A stretch of 64,000 nucleotides of DNA from NCBI RefSeq assembly GCF_012927355.1, contig NZ_JABBGK010000004.1, forward strand, positions 124,001 to 188,000. Reading direction: 5' to 3'. The translations under genes and the position numbers were made by a program. The notes under the pieces are model-generated. The model did not search any database. It saw nothing but the letters and a program-made list of their open reading frames with translations, and had not been told where the DNA came from. Origin of the DNA: Rhizobium terricola. Lineage in GTDB: Bacteria > Pseudomonadota > Alphaproteobacteria > Rhizobiales > Rhizobiaceae. Positions 51,812 to 62,153 of the stretch are shown here, in pieces (the first letter of the stretch is position 1; every line of letters begins with the position of its first letter).

Positions 51812-52746
51812 GCGCTCTCCTTGAATTCGCTGTCGGACGCATCCGGTCCGCCCATGTTGAGGTCGAGGGCAAAACCCTTGACCCGCGCCTGCTGGGCCGC
51901 AACCGTCGGAGCGACCTTGGCGGTCGAACGGACCGGAGCCTTGGCGGCCGGTGCCGGACGGTTTGCGGAGACAGCAGCCTTCGGCTGGGTGCCGCGGGTT
52001 GCCGCGTCCACCCGGAAGAAGGCGATCGAGCTCTGCAGCTCCTCTGCCTGGGCCGCCAGTTCTTCCGACGTCGCCGACATCTCTTCCGATGCACCGGCAT
52101 TCTGCTGGGTCACCTTGTCGAGCTGCTGGATCGCCTCGTTGATCTGCGAGGCGCCGATATCCTGCTCGCGGCAGGCGGCAGAAATCTCGGCAACCAGTTC
52201 GGCGGTCTTGCGGATGTCCGGAACCAGGCGGTTCAGCATCTCGCCGGCATCCTGCGCCGACTGCACCGTTTCGCCGGACATTGCACTGATTTCGGCGGCG
52301 GCAGACTGCGAGCGCTCGGCAAGCTTGCGCACTTCGGAGGCGACCACCGCAAAGCCCTTGCCATGTTCGCCGGCACGGGCAGCCTCGACCGCCGCGTTGA
52401 GCGCGAGAAGGTCGGTCTGGCGGGCGATTTCCTGGACGATCGAGATCTTCTCGGCAATCGTCCGCATCGCGGCAACCGCGCGGTTCACCGCATCGCCGGA
52501 GGTCTCGGCGTCCTTGGCCGACTGGCGGGCGATCTTTTCCGTCTGGGCGGCGTTGTCGGCGTTCTGCTTGATGTTGGCGGCCATCTGCTCCATCGAGGCA
52601 GACGCTTCCTCGGCCGAGGCCGCCTGTTCGGTCGCACCCTGGCTCAGCTGCTCCGAGCTTGCCGACAGCTCCTGGCTACCCGACGACACGTTGTCCGATG
52701 CCGAAAGCGCATCCGCGACCACTCCACGCAGGCGCTCCACCATGCT
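51808..52746. repeat. Direct repeat copy A (3' part of first receptor gene)
   Basis: This 939-bp segment corresponds without insertions or deletions to 53825-54763 (constant offset 2017 bp), with only scattered mismatches. It covers the signalling domain and C-terminal tail. Homology stops abruptly at 52746/54763 within CACCATGCT, where the HAMP-adjacent sequences become unrelated at the DNA level. Confidence 0.92.
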
Positions 52747-53610
52747 TGCCAGCGCGAGGCCGAGCGTATCCTTTTCGGACTGCGGCTTCGGCGTCACCAT
52801 CAGATCGCCCTCGGCAATCTTCTCGGCAACGTTCGCCATTGCCTTCAGGTTGGACGTCATGCGGTTGATCGTGTCGACGAGGTCCTTGATCTCGTCATTG
52901 GTTTTCATCTCGACATTCTGGTCGAGGTCGCCAATGGCAACAGCATCGGCCACGGCCATGATCTTGCGCAGGCCGGCGCTGATGCCGAGCGCAATCCACA
53001 ATGCGGTTGCGGCTGCGACCAGGGTGGCGATCACGGACAGAGAGACGAGCAACGTGCGGGTCGAATTGTAGTCGGCATCGGTCGTGGCCTTTGCCTCCTG
53101 CAGGCGGTCCCGGTTGATCTGCACGCCCTCTTCCAGCTTCTTCGTCAAGGCATTGGCGTCGTCACGACCTTCGTTCGACGACAGCTGCGAGGCAGCGGCC
53201 GTGTTCCCGTTGCGAACGAATTCGTGGACGCGGCTGTCGCTGGCCTCGAACTTGTCGACGATCGCACGGAGCTCCTGCCAGAAGTCGCGCGTCGCAACAC
53301 TTGCGGTCGACGCCATCTCTTCGAAGATCTGACGGAAGTGGGCGCGACTTTCGGCGCTCGCTTCGGCGAAGCGCTGTACTTCCTGCGGGGAGGTCGCAAG
53401 GATTGCATTCTTCTGGGCGCGAACGGTCGACAGCGAGATGGCGTTCAGCTGCTGCATCCGGTCAAGGCGGGCAACGGTCACATCGATGACCTCGTCCATG
53501 CCCGACTTGGAATTGGCGAGACTGAAGATGCCGTAACCGGCAGTACCGACCAGCATGAGGATGAGAAACCCGAAGGCGATGGCCAGTTTGAGTTTGATCG
53601 TGAAGCGCAT
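51808..53610 (-). CDS. Methyl-accepting chemotaxis protein with extended HAMP region
   Basis: This 600-residue receptor has a short N-terminal tail, a first membrane span ([19 protein letters not shown]), a helical periplasmic domain (about 35-190), a second span and a HAMP region. About 70 extra residues follow, compared with its neighbour, that look like a second HAMP-like unit ([20 protein letters not shown]). Then comes the cytoplasmic signalling domain with the conserved tip [20 protein letters not shown]. The start is the ATG at 53610, giving MRFTIKLKL; the frame extends upstream without family support. The last 939 bp nearly repeat the neighbouring receptor gene. Confidence 0.93.
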   Translation of the reverse strand: MRFTIKLKLAIAFGFLILMLVGTAGYGIFSLANSKSGMDEVIDVTVARLDRMQQLNAISLSTVRAQKNAILATSPQEVQRFAEASAESRAHFRQIFEEMASTASVATRDFWQELRAIVDKFEASDSRVHEFVRNGNTAAASQLSSNEGRDDANALTKKLEEGVQINRDRLQEAKATTDADYNSTRTLLVSLSVIATLVAAATALWIALGISAGLRKIMAVADAVAIGDLDQNVEMKTNDEIKDLVDTINRMTSNLKAMANVAEKIAEGDLMVTPKPQSEKDTLGLALASMVERLRGVVADALSASDNVSSGSQELSASSEQLSQGATEQAASAEEASASMEQMAANIKQNADNAAQTEKIARQSAKDAETSGDAVNRAVAAMRTIAEKISIVQEIARQTDLLALNAAVEAARAGEHGKGFAVVASEVRKLAERSQSAAAEISAMSGETVQSAQDAGEMLNRLVPDIRKTAELVAEISAACREQDIGASQINEAIQQLDKVTQQNAGASEEMSATSEELAAQAEELQSSIAFFRVDAATRGTQPKAAVSANRPAPAAKAPVRSTAKVAPTVAAQQARVKGFALDLNMGGPDASDSEFKESA

Positions 53611-53824
53611 GTTGCTATGTCCCGCGTGTATCTGTGAAGGCTTTAGGCGACGGCTGTTCCGTTGCCTGCTGGTGGCAAGCCGGCGCTTCAGCGAAACAAG
53701 GCGATCCATTCACCTTCATCTTCGTTGGCTTTCCGGCACTTGCGGTCCCAGCGCATACACACGCGGGTCCTGTATGCCGCGCCCGTCCCCCTGGGCGCGA
53801 CAGCAGTTCAGGCTCCTCCCGAAA

Positions 53825-54763
53825 TCAGGCACTCTCCTTGAACTGGGCGTCGGCCGCATCCGGCCCGCCCATGTTGAGGTCGAGGGCAAAACCCTTGACC
53901 CGCGCCTGCTGGGCCGCAACCGTCGGAGCGGCCTTGGCGGCCGAACGGACCGGAGCCTTGGCGGCCGGTGCCGGACGGTTTGCAGGGGCAGCAGCCTTCG
54001 GCTGGGTGCCGCGGGTTGCCGCGTCCACCCGGAAGAAGGCGATCGAGCTCTGCAGCTCCTCTGCCTGGGCCGCCAGTTCTTCCGACGTCGCCGACATCTC
54101 TTCCGATGCACCGGCATTCTGCTGGGTCACCTTGTCGAGCTGCTGGATCGCCTCGTTGATCTGCGAGGCGCCGATATCCTGCTCGCGGCAGGCGGCCGAG
54201 ATTTCAGCCACCAGTTCGGCCGTCTTGCGGATGTCCGGAACCAGGCGGTTCAGCATCTCGCCGGCATCCTGCGCCGACTGCACCGTTTCGCCGGACATCG
54301 CGCTGATTTCGGCGGCTGCCGACTGCGAGCGCTCGGCAAGCTTGCGCACTTCGGAGGCGACCACCGCAAAGCCCTTGCCGTGTTCGCCGGCACGGGCGGC
54401 CTCGACCGCCGCGTTGAGCGCGAGAAGGTCGGTCTGGCGGGCGATTTCCTGGACGATCGAGATCTTCTCGGCAATCGTCCGCATCGCGGCAACCGCGCGG
54501 TTCACCGCATCGCCGGAGGTCTCGGCGTCCTTGGCCGACTGGCGGGCAATCTTTTCCGTCTGGGCGGCGTTGTCGGCGTTCTGCTTGATGTTGGCCGCCA
54601 TCTGCTCCATCGAGGCGGATGCCTCTTCCGCCGAGGCCGCCTGTTCGGTCGCACCCTGGCTCAGCTGTTCCGAGCTTGCCGACAGCTCCTGGCTACCCGA
54701 CGACACGTTGTCCGATGCCGAAAGCGCATCCGCAACCACTCCACGCAGGCGCTCCACCATGCT
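53825..54763. repeat. Direct repeat copy B (3' part of second receptor gene)
   Basis: This is the partner of 51808-52746. The near-identity over a long stretch next to diverged 5' halves suggests recent duplication or gene conversion of the signalling part, and makes the locus prone to homologous deletion of about 2 kb. Confidence 0.92.
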
Positions 54764-55510
54764 GTTCACATAGCTCAAGAGCTCGCCGATTTCGTCACGG
54801 CTGGTAATCTCCGCCATCTTGGTGAGATCCCCTTCTGCAACGTCCCGAACCACCGAGACCGCACGTCCGAGGCCGCGGCTGATACCGTAAGCGATCCAGA
54901 AGGCCGTGACTGCACCGATCAGGAGAGCTGCAACGGAGACGACGATCATCACCATGCGGGTTTGCAGATATTCCTCGTCCGTGCGGGTCTTGGCTTCCTG
55001 CAGGCGGTCACGATTGATCTGCACACCTTCTTCGAGCTTCTTGGTCAGCGCATTGGCGTCGTCACGTCCGCCCTCGGAAGATAGCGCGGTTGCTTCGGCG
55101 ACGCTGCCGACCCGCACCAGGTTCTGGATGCGCTCGTCGCTTTCCTCGAACTTTTTGAGGACTACACCGAGCTCGTTCCAGTAGGCCTTGGTGGCGGCAC
55201 TCGCAGACGAAGACATCTCCGAATAGAGGGCGTTAAAATCCGCCTTGGTCGATTTGCTCTGCTCAAGGAAGCCGCTCATCTCGGCCGGTGTGCGGGCAAG
55301 GAGAATGTTCTTCTGCGCGCGCACCGTGACCAGCATCAGGGATTTCAGTTGCTGGATCTTGTCGAGACGAACGACCGTAACGTCGATGACCTCGTCGGAG
55401 CTGTCCTTGGAGTGACCAAGGCTGACAAGACCGTAACTGGCGACGCCGATGAGCATCGCGATCAGGAAGGCAAAAGCCAGCGACAATTTCAGTTTGATGG
55501 AAAGCCGCAT
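53825..55510 (-). CDS. Methyl-accepting chemotaxis protein
   Basis: This 561-residue receptor has a first span ([21 protein letters not shown]), a helical periplasmic domain different from that of the downstream receptor, a second span ([20 protein letters not shown]), one HAMP and a signalling domain. That domain is identical over roughly 260 residues to the neighbour's. The ATG at 55510 gives MRLSIKLKL, with GGGGGA 9 nt upstream. The two periplasmic domains still share the [18 protein letters not shown] stretch before the second span, so the pair arose by duplication with divergence of the sensor part. Confidence 0.94.
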   Translation of the reverse strand: MRLSIKLKLSLAFAFLIAMLIGVASYGLVSLGHSKDSSDEVIDVTVVRLDKIQQLKSLMLVTVRAQKNILLARTPAEMSGFLEQSKSTKADFNALYSEMSSSASAATKAYWNELGVVLKKFEESDERIQNLVRVGSVAEATALSSEGGRDDANALTKKLEEGVQINRDRLQEAKTRTDEEYLQTRMVMIVVSVAALLIGAVTAFWIAYGISRGLGRAVSVVRDVAEGDLTKMAEITSRDEIGELLSYVNSMVERLRGVVADALSASDNVSSGSQELSASSEQLSQGATEQAASAEEASASMEQMAANIKQNADNAAQTEKIARQSAKDAETSGDAVNRAVAAMRTIAEKISIVQEIARQTDLLALNAAVEAARAGEHGKGFAVVASEVRKLAERSQSAAAEISAMSGETVQSAQDAGEMLNRLVPDIRKTAELVAEISAACREQDIGASQINEAIQQLDKVTQQNAGASEEMSATSEELAAQAEELQSSIAFFRVDAATRGTQPKAAAPANRPAPAAKAPVRSAAKAAPTVAAQQARVKGFALDLNMGGPDAADAQFKESA

Positions 55511-55536
55511 TTCAAAAATCCCCCACCCGCGGCCGT

Positions 55537-56037
55537 TCAAGCAGAGGCTTGAACGTCTCTCTTCGCGGAAAAAATTGTTTTCAGGTTCGGTAAAATCACA
55601 AAGTCCGCACCCCGCTTGACGAGGCAGTCGATATAGTCCGCACGCCAGCGCATGCCGACGCTCGGTGGATTTTCCCGCGACGCTCGGCTGAGTGTCGTGA
55701 CTTCATGGACCTTGTCCGTCCGGACGCCGACAAGCGTCGGCTCCCCCTCGATGTCCAGTTCGACGACGATGATGCGGCTGTCGATGGTCGTTCCCGTCGC
55801 TTCCATTCCGAAGGCAAGGCGAATGTCGGCAAGTGGAATGACTTTGCCGCGAAAATTGATGACGCTGCCGACGAAGGGCCTTGCCCCCGGCACCGCAGTT
55901 TCGGGCAGGAGATCGAGGATTTCCTGAACCATGGTGGCGTCGAAGGCGAAAGTCTCGCCGGCGAGGTCGAAGGTCAGGACCTCGCGGTCGTCATTGTCGC
56001 CCCACTGGTCGACGGTCTGCTGAGCCACTGATTTCAT
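55537..56037 (-). CDS. cheW: CheW coupling protein (operon-proximal copy)
   Basis: This 166-residue CheW-domain protein ([40 protein letters not shown]) overlaps the cheA stop by 4 nt, so it is made together with the kinase. It lies 26 bp before the first receptor gene. It differs in sequence from the distal cheW, which suggests the two couple different receptors or have different affinity. Confidence 0.95.
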   Translation of the reverse strand: MKSVAQQTVDQWGDNDDREVLTFDLAGETFAFDATMVQEILDLLPETAVPGARPFVGSVINFRGKVIPLADIRLAFGMEATGTTIDSRIIVVELDIEGEPTLVGVRTDKVHEVTTLSRASRENPPSVGMRWRADYIDCLVKRGADFVILPNLKTIFSAKRDVQASA

Positions 56038-58067
56038 CCGGCCGCGCGCAACTGCGCCTCCTGTTGTTGTCCGGCTGCCACCAGATGGGCGACGTCCAGG
56101 ATAAGCGCCACGTTGCCGTCGCCGAGAATGGTCGCGCCCGAGAAGGTTGCGACGTCATGATGAAGCTTGGAGAGGGACTTGATCACGGTCTGGTGGTCGC
56201 CGATGATCTGGTCGACGACGAGGCCGACGCGCTCAGCGCCTGTCGAGATGACGACGATCTTCTGGAACGGATCCGGTTGAGTCCGCGTAAAGAACAGTTC
56301 CCGCAACCGGATGAACGGCACGAGGTTGTCGCGCAGCGAAATGAAGCTGCGGCCACGCGAACGCATGTCGTCTTCCGGCGACAGCTCCAGGCATTCTTCG
56401 ACGGCAGACAGCGGGATGACATAGGCGCCTGTACCGACGCGAACCAGAAGCCCGTCGATGATCGCGAGCGTCAGAGGGATCCGGAGGGAGATTTCCGAGC
56501 CGTTGCCCGGCGTGCTGATGACTTCGATCGCCCCGCGCAGCGCCTCGACCGTCTTCTTCACCACGTCCATCCCGACGCCGCGGCCGGAAAGATTGGTGAT
56601 CTGCTGGGCAGTCGAGAAGCCGGGCTGGAAGATCAGCTGCAACAATTCCTGATCGGTGAGAGCGGCCCCCGGCTGAATGAGGCCCGAGGCCTCCGCCTTG
56701 GCGCGGACCCTTTCGCGATTGATTCCGCGACCGTCGTCCTTGACGGTGATGATGACTTCACCGCCCGACTGGCGTGCCGACAGAAGCACGCGCCCCGCTT
56801 CCGGCTTGCCGGCGGCCCGGCGTTCGTCGGGCGTCTCGAGACCATGGTCGATCGAATTGCGCACGAGGTGGACCAGCGGATCGGCCAGGCGGTCGATCAC
56901 GGTCTTGTCGACTTCGGTCGTCTCGCCCTCGGTTTCGAGCTCGATGACCTTGCCCGTCTCGCGGGAGAGGTCGTGGACGAGGCGGCGGAAACGGCCGAAC
57001 AGGCTCGCGACCGGCATCATGCGCAGGACCATCATCGTGTCGCGCAATTCGCCGGAAAGCCGTTCGATGTCTTCCGAGACGGCCCGAAGCTGGATCTCGA
57101 TGCTGGCATCGGCAAGCTGCGACAGCCGCGACTGGGCGATCACCAGTTCGCCGACGCGGTCCATGAGCTCGTCGAGACGCTCTGCCGGGACGCGGACGTT
57201 TTCCGAAGCCTTGGCCTGTTTCTGTTCGGCGGCGGCCGGCTGCGATACCGGGGCGGCTGCAACGGATGGCTGCCTTGCCGGCGCAACCTCTGCGACCGGC
57301 GCAGGCGGCATGACAGTCGGTTCGATCACCTGGGCGGCCGGCGCCGCAGCGCGAAGGATCGGTTCGATCGACAGCTCCATATCGTCCATGACGAAGATGA
57401 AGACGTCCTCTACCGCGGCGCGATCCGCGTCCGTCATCACCTCGACGGTCCAGCCCAGATGAATGTCGGAGGGGTTCAGCGCCTCGAGCGGAGGAAGCTT
57501 GCTCTTGTCGACGGTCACGCGGCAGGCGCCGAGATCGCGCAATTCGTCGAGCAGTCCAAGCGGATTGGTTCCGTTGGCCATCGCATTGGCCGGCAGGCGG
57601 AAGCGCACGATCCACCCGGCCCTGTCTTCCTCGCGCTTCGTTGGAGCCGCGGCGGACTTGGTCTCGGGGACGGCAGATGTGGAAACCTGGGCGCCACCGT
57701 TGACTGCGGCATGAAGCGCATCGAGCAGGGCGCTGCTCTTGTCGTCGTGCTCACCGAGCGGCGTCTCGATCAGGGCCCTCATGTGGTCCTGCGCGGCCAG
57801 CACCGCCGCAACCAGTTCCTGGCTTGCGGGGACATCACCCTTGCGGACGCGGTCGAAGGCGGTTTCGCAGTGATGGGTGAAGGCAGCCAGAGCATCGAAG
57901 CCGAACATGGCGCCCGAACCCTTGAGCGTGTGAAGGCCGCGGAAGACCGCGTCGATCTGTTCCTTGTCGTCGAGCCTGTGGGTCAGGTCGAGGAGGCCGA
58001 TCTCGATCTGCTCGAGCAGTTCGGCAGCCTCCGTGAGAAAGACGGCAATCGGATCGGTTCCACTCAT
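56034..58067 (-). CDS. cheA: CheA, chemotaxis histidine kinase
   Basis: This 677-residue soluble kinase has a P1 HPt domain with phospho-acceptor H46 in GLHTLKGSG, then a linker/P2-like part (about 150-260) and an Ala/Pro/Gln-rich stretch. The P3 dimerisation, P4 ATPase (VHLVRNSIDHGLE, KDDGRGI, GRGVGMDVV) and P5 CheW-like domains follow. It phosphorylates CheY and CheB under receptor control. It overlaps both cheY and cheW by 4 nt. Domain order and length are standard. Confidence 0.96.
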   Translation of the reverse strand: MSGTDPIAVFLTEAAELLEQIEIGLLDLTHRLDDKEQIDAVFRGLHTLKGSGAMFGFDALAAFTHHCETAFDRVRKGDVPASQELVAAVLAAQDHMRALIETPLGEHDDKSSALLDALHAAVNGGAQVSTSAVPETKSAAAPTKREEDRAGWIVRFRLPANAMANGTNPLGLLDELRDLGACRVTVDKSKLPPLEALNPSDIHLGWTVEVMTDADRAAVEDVFIFVMDDMELSIEPILRAAAPAAQVIEPTVMPPAPVAEVAPARQPSVAAAPVSQPAAAEQKQAKASENVRVPAERLDELMDRVGELVIAQSRLSQLADASIEIQLRAVSEDIERLSGELRDTMMVLRMMPVASLFGRFRRLVHDLSRETGKVIELETEGETTEVDKTVIDRLADPLVHLVRNSIDHGLETPDERRAAGKPEAGRVLLSARQSGGEVIITVKDDGRGINRERVRAKAEASGLIQPGAALTDQELLQLIFQPGFSTAQQITNLSGRGVGMDVVKKTVEALRGAIEVISTPGNGSEISLRIPLTLAIIDGLLVRVGTGAYVIPLSAVEECLELSPEDDMRSRGRSFISLRDNLVPFIRLRELFFTRTQPDPFQKIVVISTGAERVGLVVDQIIGDHQTVIKSLSKLHHDVATFSGATILGDGNVALILDVAHLVAAGQQQEAQLRAAG

Positions 58068-58432
58068 TTGCCGAGGACTTTCCTGGTGATCTTGACGAGG
58101 TTCTCAGGATCGAAGGGCTTGGTCAGCCATCCCGTCGCGCCCGCTGCCTTGGCTTGGGCCTTGATCTCGCCGTCGGACTCGGTGGTAAGGAAGATGACCG
58201 GCACGCCCGTATGCGCCGGCATCTTGCGCAACTCCCGGATCATCGTCAGCCCGTCCATGTTCGGCATGTTGAGATCGGTGACGATCAGGTCGAACGTCCC
58301 GGACGAGAGCTTGGCAATCCCGTCGGCTCCATCGACCGCTTCCGTCACCGTGTAGCCGGCATTCGCCAGCGCAATCTTCGTCGTCATCCGGATACTGGCG
58401 GAATCGTCGACGGTCAGGATATGTGCACTCAT
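58064..58432 (-). CDS. cheY: CheY, chemotaxis response regulator
   Basis: This 122-residue stand-alone receiver domain has the acidic pair D9-D10 (TVDDSASIR), phospho-acceptor D53 (VTDLNMPNMDG) and the conserved Lys in LTKPFDPENL. It overlaps cheA and the STAS gene by 4 nt each. Phosphorylated CheY acts on the flagellar motor or, in rhizobia, may serve as a phosphate sink; which of these applies cannot be told here. Confidence 0.94.
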   Translation of the reverse strand: MSAHILTVDDSASIRMTTKIALANAGYTVTEAVDGADGIAKLSSGTFDLIVTDLNMPNMDGLTMIRELRKMPAHTGVPVIFLTTESDGEIKAQAKAAGATGWLTKPFDPENLVKITRKVLGK

Positions 58433-58758
58433 TGGGCGGTTTCCTTGTGAAGCCAGAACAGTGCGTCCTCCTCGAACGCGGTCTCGATGAAGCCACCGCG
58501 TTCGAGCACATCGAGCAGCGCTCCGCTGGCAGGCCGAGACATGGAAAGCGACCTGCCGTTCGCCCCGGCATGAAGGCGCGCAGACTCGACGAGTTGCACG
58601 AAACTGAGGTCGACCTCGACTGCGTCGGCGACATCGATCTCAACCGATCGGCCGGAAGAAAACGCAGAAATCACATCAGAAAAGAAACTGGATATATTTC
58701 GTATATTTGTAGTTTTTTCTAATTTTACTACAATACAATTTTGATTGTTGCCAGACAT
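58429..58758 (-). CDS. STAS-domain protein
   Basis: This 109-residue protein has a STAS (anti-sigma-antagonist-like) fold pattern: short strands, a central VEVDLSFVQLVESARLHA segment and alternating helices. The usual phosphorylatable Ser in the motif appears as DLSFVQL. Small STAS proteins open several chemotaxis operons, where their role is unclear. It is the first gene, overlapping cheY by 4 nt. The upstream region is AT-rich and probably holds the operon promoter. Confidence 0.75.
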   Translation of the reverse strand: MSGNNQNCIVVKLEKTTNIRNISSFFSDVISAFSSGRSVEIDVADAVEVDLSFVQLVESARLHAGANGRSLSMSRPASGALLDVLERGGFIETAFEEDALFWLHKETAQ

Positions 58759-59107
58759 TACTTCGAATCATCCAACAGAGGATCGATATTTGTCAAAATC
58801 TTGGCGGTCGCCGGTTAACGAGATGTGAATGTCGTATGCGACTTTTCAGACCCCAAAACGTGCATGCGAAAACAATGCACGACCCAAGGGTGTTTCATTA
58901 ACCAAGGCGTTCGTTATTTTCCCATTTTTATCATGATGTTAATTCACGTGGGCGGATGCTGCATCACAGGTTCGTTCAACGGGAAAGCGGCGCCAAATCC
59001 TTAACGATAGGGAAGCGGCGCACCAATCACCCTTAAGAATCTATAGTAAAACAAAGCGACCGTTAAATTAGAAAAACAAAAAAGACTATTGCCGCGGAGA
59101 AGAAGAA
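58759..59107. other. 349-bp AT-rich divergent region between che operon and receptor-like gene
   Basis: No gene is supported here. The region is much more AT-rich than its surroundings and has several TTAAC/TTAAT words (for example near 58815, 58897, 58939, 59002, 59064), plus a near direct repeat GGGAAAGCGGCGCC / GGGAAGCGGCGCAC (58981 and 59011). It probably contains the promoters for both directions. Confidence 0.5.
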
Positions 59108-60862
59108 GTGCCGATCATCCAGAAAGTGGCTCTAGCCACAAGCGTCGAATTCGCCACAGACCTCTCCGCAGAGCTGGAGAACGCCCGATCCCGGATCGAA
59201 ACCCGCTTCCTCGAAGGTGGCACGGTCCTTCTTACCGTACTCGACACTGTGTCCAAGATGATCGACACGCTCGACGCGATGATGGGCCAGTTGAGCGGAG
59301 AGGCGGCGGACCGGACCAGGGACGATCTTGCCAGCATCATGAAGAGACTCACCGAGCTCCCGAGACTGGAAGAGAACCGCCAGCGGAGCCTCGCGCGGAT
59401 TGGCGAAATCGAGCGTGACCTCGCAAACGAAGTGGGACGCATGCGCGAGACGCTGCGTTATCTCCGGACCTTTGCCGTCACAGCCAAGATCACCGGCGCC
59501 GGGATCAGCGAATTTGCCGGTTTTGCCGAAGAGATAATCGAACGCATCCGCTACGGCAGCGAACAGGTCGAAGGCTTCTCCGCCAACCTGGTCGAGCTCT
59601 CGCAACAGTTGAAGCCGGCCGCAAGCCGTGGCCAGCAGATCCTCAGGAGCTACCGCGACCTTGTACCGAGCATCGCCGCTGATCTCGGACGCGGTTCGGG
59701 GCAGCTCGCGGAACACCACAGGCAGCTCGCCGTGGCCGCACAATCGGTACGCAGGCTCGCCGGCGCCGTCCAGGGAAAACTGGCGACCGTTCTGTCCGCA
59801 ATGCAGATCGGCGACATCACCCGCCAGCGGATCGAACACTGCCAGTCGAGCCTCACCATTATCGATGAATATCTTGATGGTGACGGTGGCCGGGCGCTTT
59901 CCGGGGATCAGAAGGCAAGGCTCCGGGCAAGCGTCTTCACTCTCGTGCAGCGGCAGCTCGATCAGACCCGCGCCGATTTTGCCCGCGACACAGCAAAGAT
60001 TGTCTCGACCGTCGGCAGCTTCAACGCCGACATCGCCTCGATCCTTTCGTTCCACGCGGGTATGAACGACGATGAGGGCACCGGCAACAGCCTGATCCGT
60101 CAGCTCGAAGCCGGCGTTGCCAGCGCCCAGGACGTCGTCCGGACCGTCACGTCATCAGCCTTGGAATCCGACGAGTTGAGCCGCAGCACCAGCCAGATCG
60201 TCCGCGAACTGCTCGAAGGCATCGAAATCGTCCGCGTCGTACGCACCGATATCCAGTACATGGCGCTCAACACCAATCTGCGCTGCAGCCGGATCGGCGA
60301 GGAGGGTCGCGCGATCAATGTCGTGACCGCGGAACTCCGCGCCTTTGCGGGTCAGATGGACGAAAGCGCGGAAAACATTCTCTCCCACCTCCAGGAACTC
60401 GGCACCTGCGCCGACGCGCTGTCCGGTGTGGCCGACGCTTCGAGCGAGCCAGAGACGGATCTCGATGCGCAACTCGGCGGCACGCTGGACAGCATTCGCG
60501 AGGCCGCCGAACGCATGGAATCAAGCCTCGCAATGGTCGACCAGCAAGGCCAGGGAGCGGCCGAGCAGATGCAGAACACCATCCGCAAGCTCGACTTCCG
60601 GGCAGAACTCGGCGAGATCCTCGATCGCTGCGCCGAACAGATCGCCGAGGAAGCGCCGGCGGCCCTCCCCGACACCTCGGATATCGAAGGCCCGATGATC
60701 GAAGTCGGCGCCGGCATCGGCCGGCTCTACACCATGGCTGCCGAGCGCGAATTGCATGCCGACATCTTCGGCGCGCCCCCTGCCGCCGCCATCAACCAGG
60801 CGACGGCCGTCACAGGCGTGCCTGCATCTGACGAGGAACTCTTCGAAGACGCTCTCTTTTGA
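59108..60862 (+). CDS. Soluble coiled-coil protein with degenerate chemoreceptor-like signalling tip
   Basis: This 584-residue protein has no signal peptide or membrane segment and is almost entirely helical. GTG start at 59108 with GGAGAAGAA upstream. Around residues 384-420 the stretch MALNTNLRCSRIGEEGRAIN continues into VVTAELRAFAG. It aligns with the receptor hairpin tip ([20 protein letters not shown], then [10 protein letters not shown]) but lacks the highly conserved core residues. The rest shows heptad-like Leu/Ala/Glu/Gln patterns. It ends in an acidic tail (ASDEELFEDALF). It may be a cytoplasmic receptor-like or scaffold protein for the adjacent chemotaxis set. No named family is recognised with confidence. 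Confidence 0.75.
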   Translation: MPIIQKVALATSVEFATDLSAELENARSRIETRFLEGGTVLLTVLDTVSKMIDTLDAMMGQLSGEAADRTRDDLASIMKRLTELPRLEENRQRSLARIGEIERDLANEVGRMRETLRYLRTFAVTAKITGAGISEFAGFAEEIIERIRYGSEQVEGFSANLVELSQQLKPAASRGQQILRSYRDLVPSIAADLGRGSGQLAEHHRQLAVAAQSVRRLAGAVQGKLATVLSAMQIGDITRQRIEHCQSSLTIIDEYLDGDGGRALSGDQKARLRASVFTLVQRQLDQTRADFARDTAKIVSTVGSFNADIASILSFHAGMNDDEGTGNSLIRQLEAGVASAQDVVRTVTSSALESDELSRSTSQIVRELLEGIEIVRVVRTDIQYMALNTNLRCSRIGEEGRAINVVTAELRAFAGQMDESAENILSHLQELGTCADALSGVADASSEPETDLDAQLGGTLDSIREAAERMESSLAMVDQQGQGAAEQMQNTIRKLDFRAELGEILDRCAEQIAEEAPAALPDTSDIEGPMIEVGAGIGRLYTMAAERELHADIFGAPPAAAINQATAVTGVPASDEELFEDALF

Positions 60863-60976
60863 GGCCGCCAGGCCGGACCGACTGCCAGGTTCCGCATGAT
60901 GCGGCCTTTTTCGCCCGAAATGTCGATGTCCCTTCGGCGGACGAGCCATTCAGAAGAATTCATTGCGGAGACCCTC

Positions 60977-62092
60977 ATGCGCGTTATTGCCATTGACGAC
61001 AGCGCGGCCGTTCTGGCCCTGCTCCGTCATATCGTCGGGCAGATCGACGACTGCGACGTGCGTACCTTCCTGAAGCCGGAAGAAGCCCTGGACCACGTCG
61101 CCCGGGAAACGCCGGACCTGGTTCTGGTCGATTACACCATGCCGGTGCTGAACGGTGTCGACGTCATCCGGCGGATCCGAAGCCGGCCGTCGACCGCCGA
61201 CGTGCCGATCATCATGATCACCTCCGAACGGGAAAATGTGATCAAGATCGCCGCGATCGAAGCCGGCGCGACCGAATTTCTCGGCAAGCCCTTCGACGCC
61301 GCCGAGCTGACGCTCCGTGTCAGGAACCAGCTGAATCTGCGTCGCGCCCAGCGCGCCCTTGCTGAACGGGCGCAATCGCTGGAACGCGATGTCGAGGCCG
61401 GTCTGAAGCGCATCGAGAGCCAGGAGAAGGAGATCATCTGGCGCCTGTCGAAAGCGATCGGCTGTCGTGACGGCGAGACCGGCAGTCACCTGGAACGGGT
61501 CGCCGCGGTCGCCCAGCTGATCGCCGAGGAACTCGGGCTCGGCGAGGAACGCTCCCGCATCATCTATCTCGCAAGCCCTTTGCATGACGTGGGCAAGATC
61601 GGCGTGCGGGACGGTGTCCTGCTGAAGCCGGGCACCTTCACACCGGAGGAACGGCTCGAGATGCAGCGCCACACGGAATACGGCGCCGAGATCCTTTCGG
61701 GCAGCCAGTCCGAATTGATCAGGACCGCGGAACGGATTGCCGCAAGCCATCACGAGAAGTGGGATGGCACCGGCTACCCGAAGGGGCTTACAGGCCCGGT
61801 CATTCCGCTCGAGGCCCGCATCGTTGCGGTGGCCGACGTCTTCGACGCCCTGAGCTCGGAACGCCCCTACAAGCCGGCCTGGCCGCTCGAAATCGCCCGC
61901 CACGAAATCGTCAACGGCTCGGGAAAGCACTTCGATCCCGCATGCGTCGAGGCCTTCTGCAATCGCTGGGATCAGATCCGCAGGCTTTATCTCTCGGATC
62001 GTCTGGAAGGCACCTCATCGCCTGCAGCAGCAGGTCCAGATGAAAGCTCAACAGAAGAACAGATTCAGATGCGCCGCTATGCCTCGAACTAA
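60977..62092 (+). CDS. REC-HD-GYP response regulator, probable cyclic di-GMP phosphodiesterase
   Basis: This 371-residue RpfG-type protein has a receiver domain at 1-120 with D52 (VLVDYTMPVLNG), a helical linker (125-155) and an HD-GYP domain with HD pair H203-D204 (LHDVGKIG), HHE at 258-260 and GTGYP at 265-268. All signature residues for c-di-GMP hydrolysis are present. The ATG at 60977 with GCGGAG 6 nt upstream fits the family start. It lies 114 bp after the receptor-like gene and probably links that sensory input to c-di-GMP. Confidence 0.93.
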   Translation: MRVIAIDDSAAVLALLRHIVGQIDDCDVRTFLKPEEALDHVARETPDLVLVDYTMPVLNGVDVIRRIRSRPSTADVPIIMITSERENVIKIAAIEAGATEFLGKPFDAAELTLRVRNQLNLRRAQRALAERAQSLERDVEAGLKRIESQEKEIIWRLSKAIGCRDGETGSHLERVAAVAQLIAEELGLGEERSRIIYLASPLHDVGKIGVRDGVLLKPGTFTPEERLEMQRHTEYGAEILSGSQSELIRTAERIAASHHEKWDGTGYPKGLTGPVIPLEARIVAVADVFDALSSERPYKPAWPLEIARHEIVNGSGKHFDPACVEAFCNRWDQIRRLYLSDRLEGTSSPAAAGPDESSTEEQIQMRRYASN

Positions 62093-62153
62093 CTGCCGGA
62101 TCCGGCAATTCCGGCTCTGTGGCATCCTCTATCGGCAATAGCTGTGACTGTCG

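Noticed and set aside
55881..58355. An 824-codon plus-strand open frame
   Set aside because: It is antisense to cheA and its neighbours; the minus-strand frames have clear kinase and receiver motifs with 4-nt overlaps.
58759..59107. TTAAC-rich words as CtrA sites
   Set aside because: None shows the full TTAA-N7-TTAAC layout; AT-richness alone explains the words.
62094..62107. Palindrome TGCCGGATCCGGCA between the HD-GYP gene and the dehydratase gene
   Set aside because: Stem of only 5 bp around a GATC loop and no T-run; too weak to call a terminator or operator.
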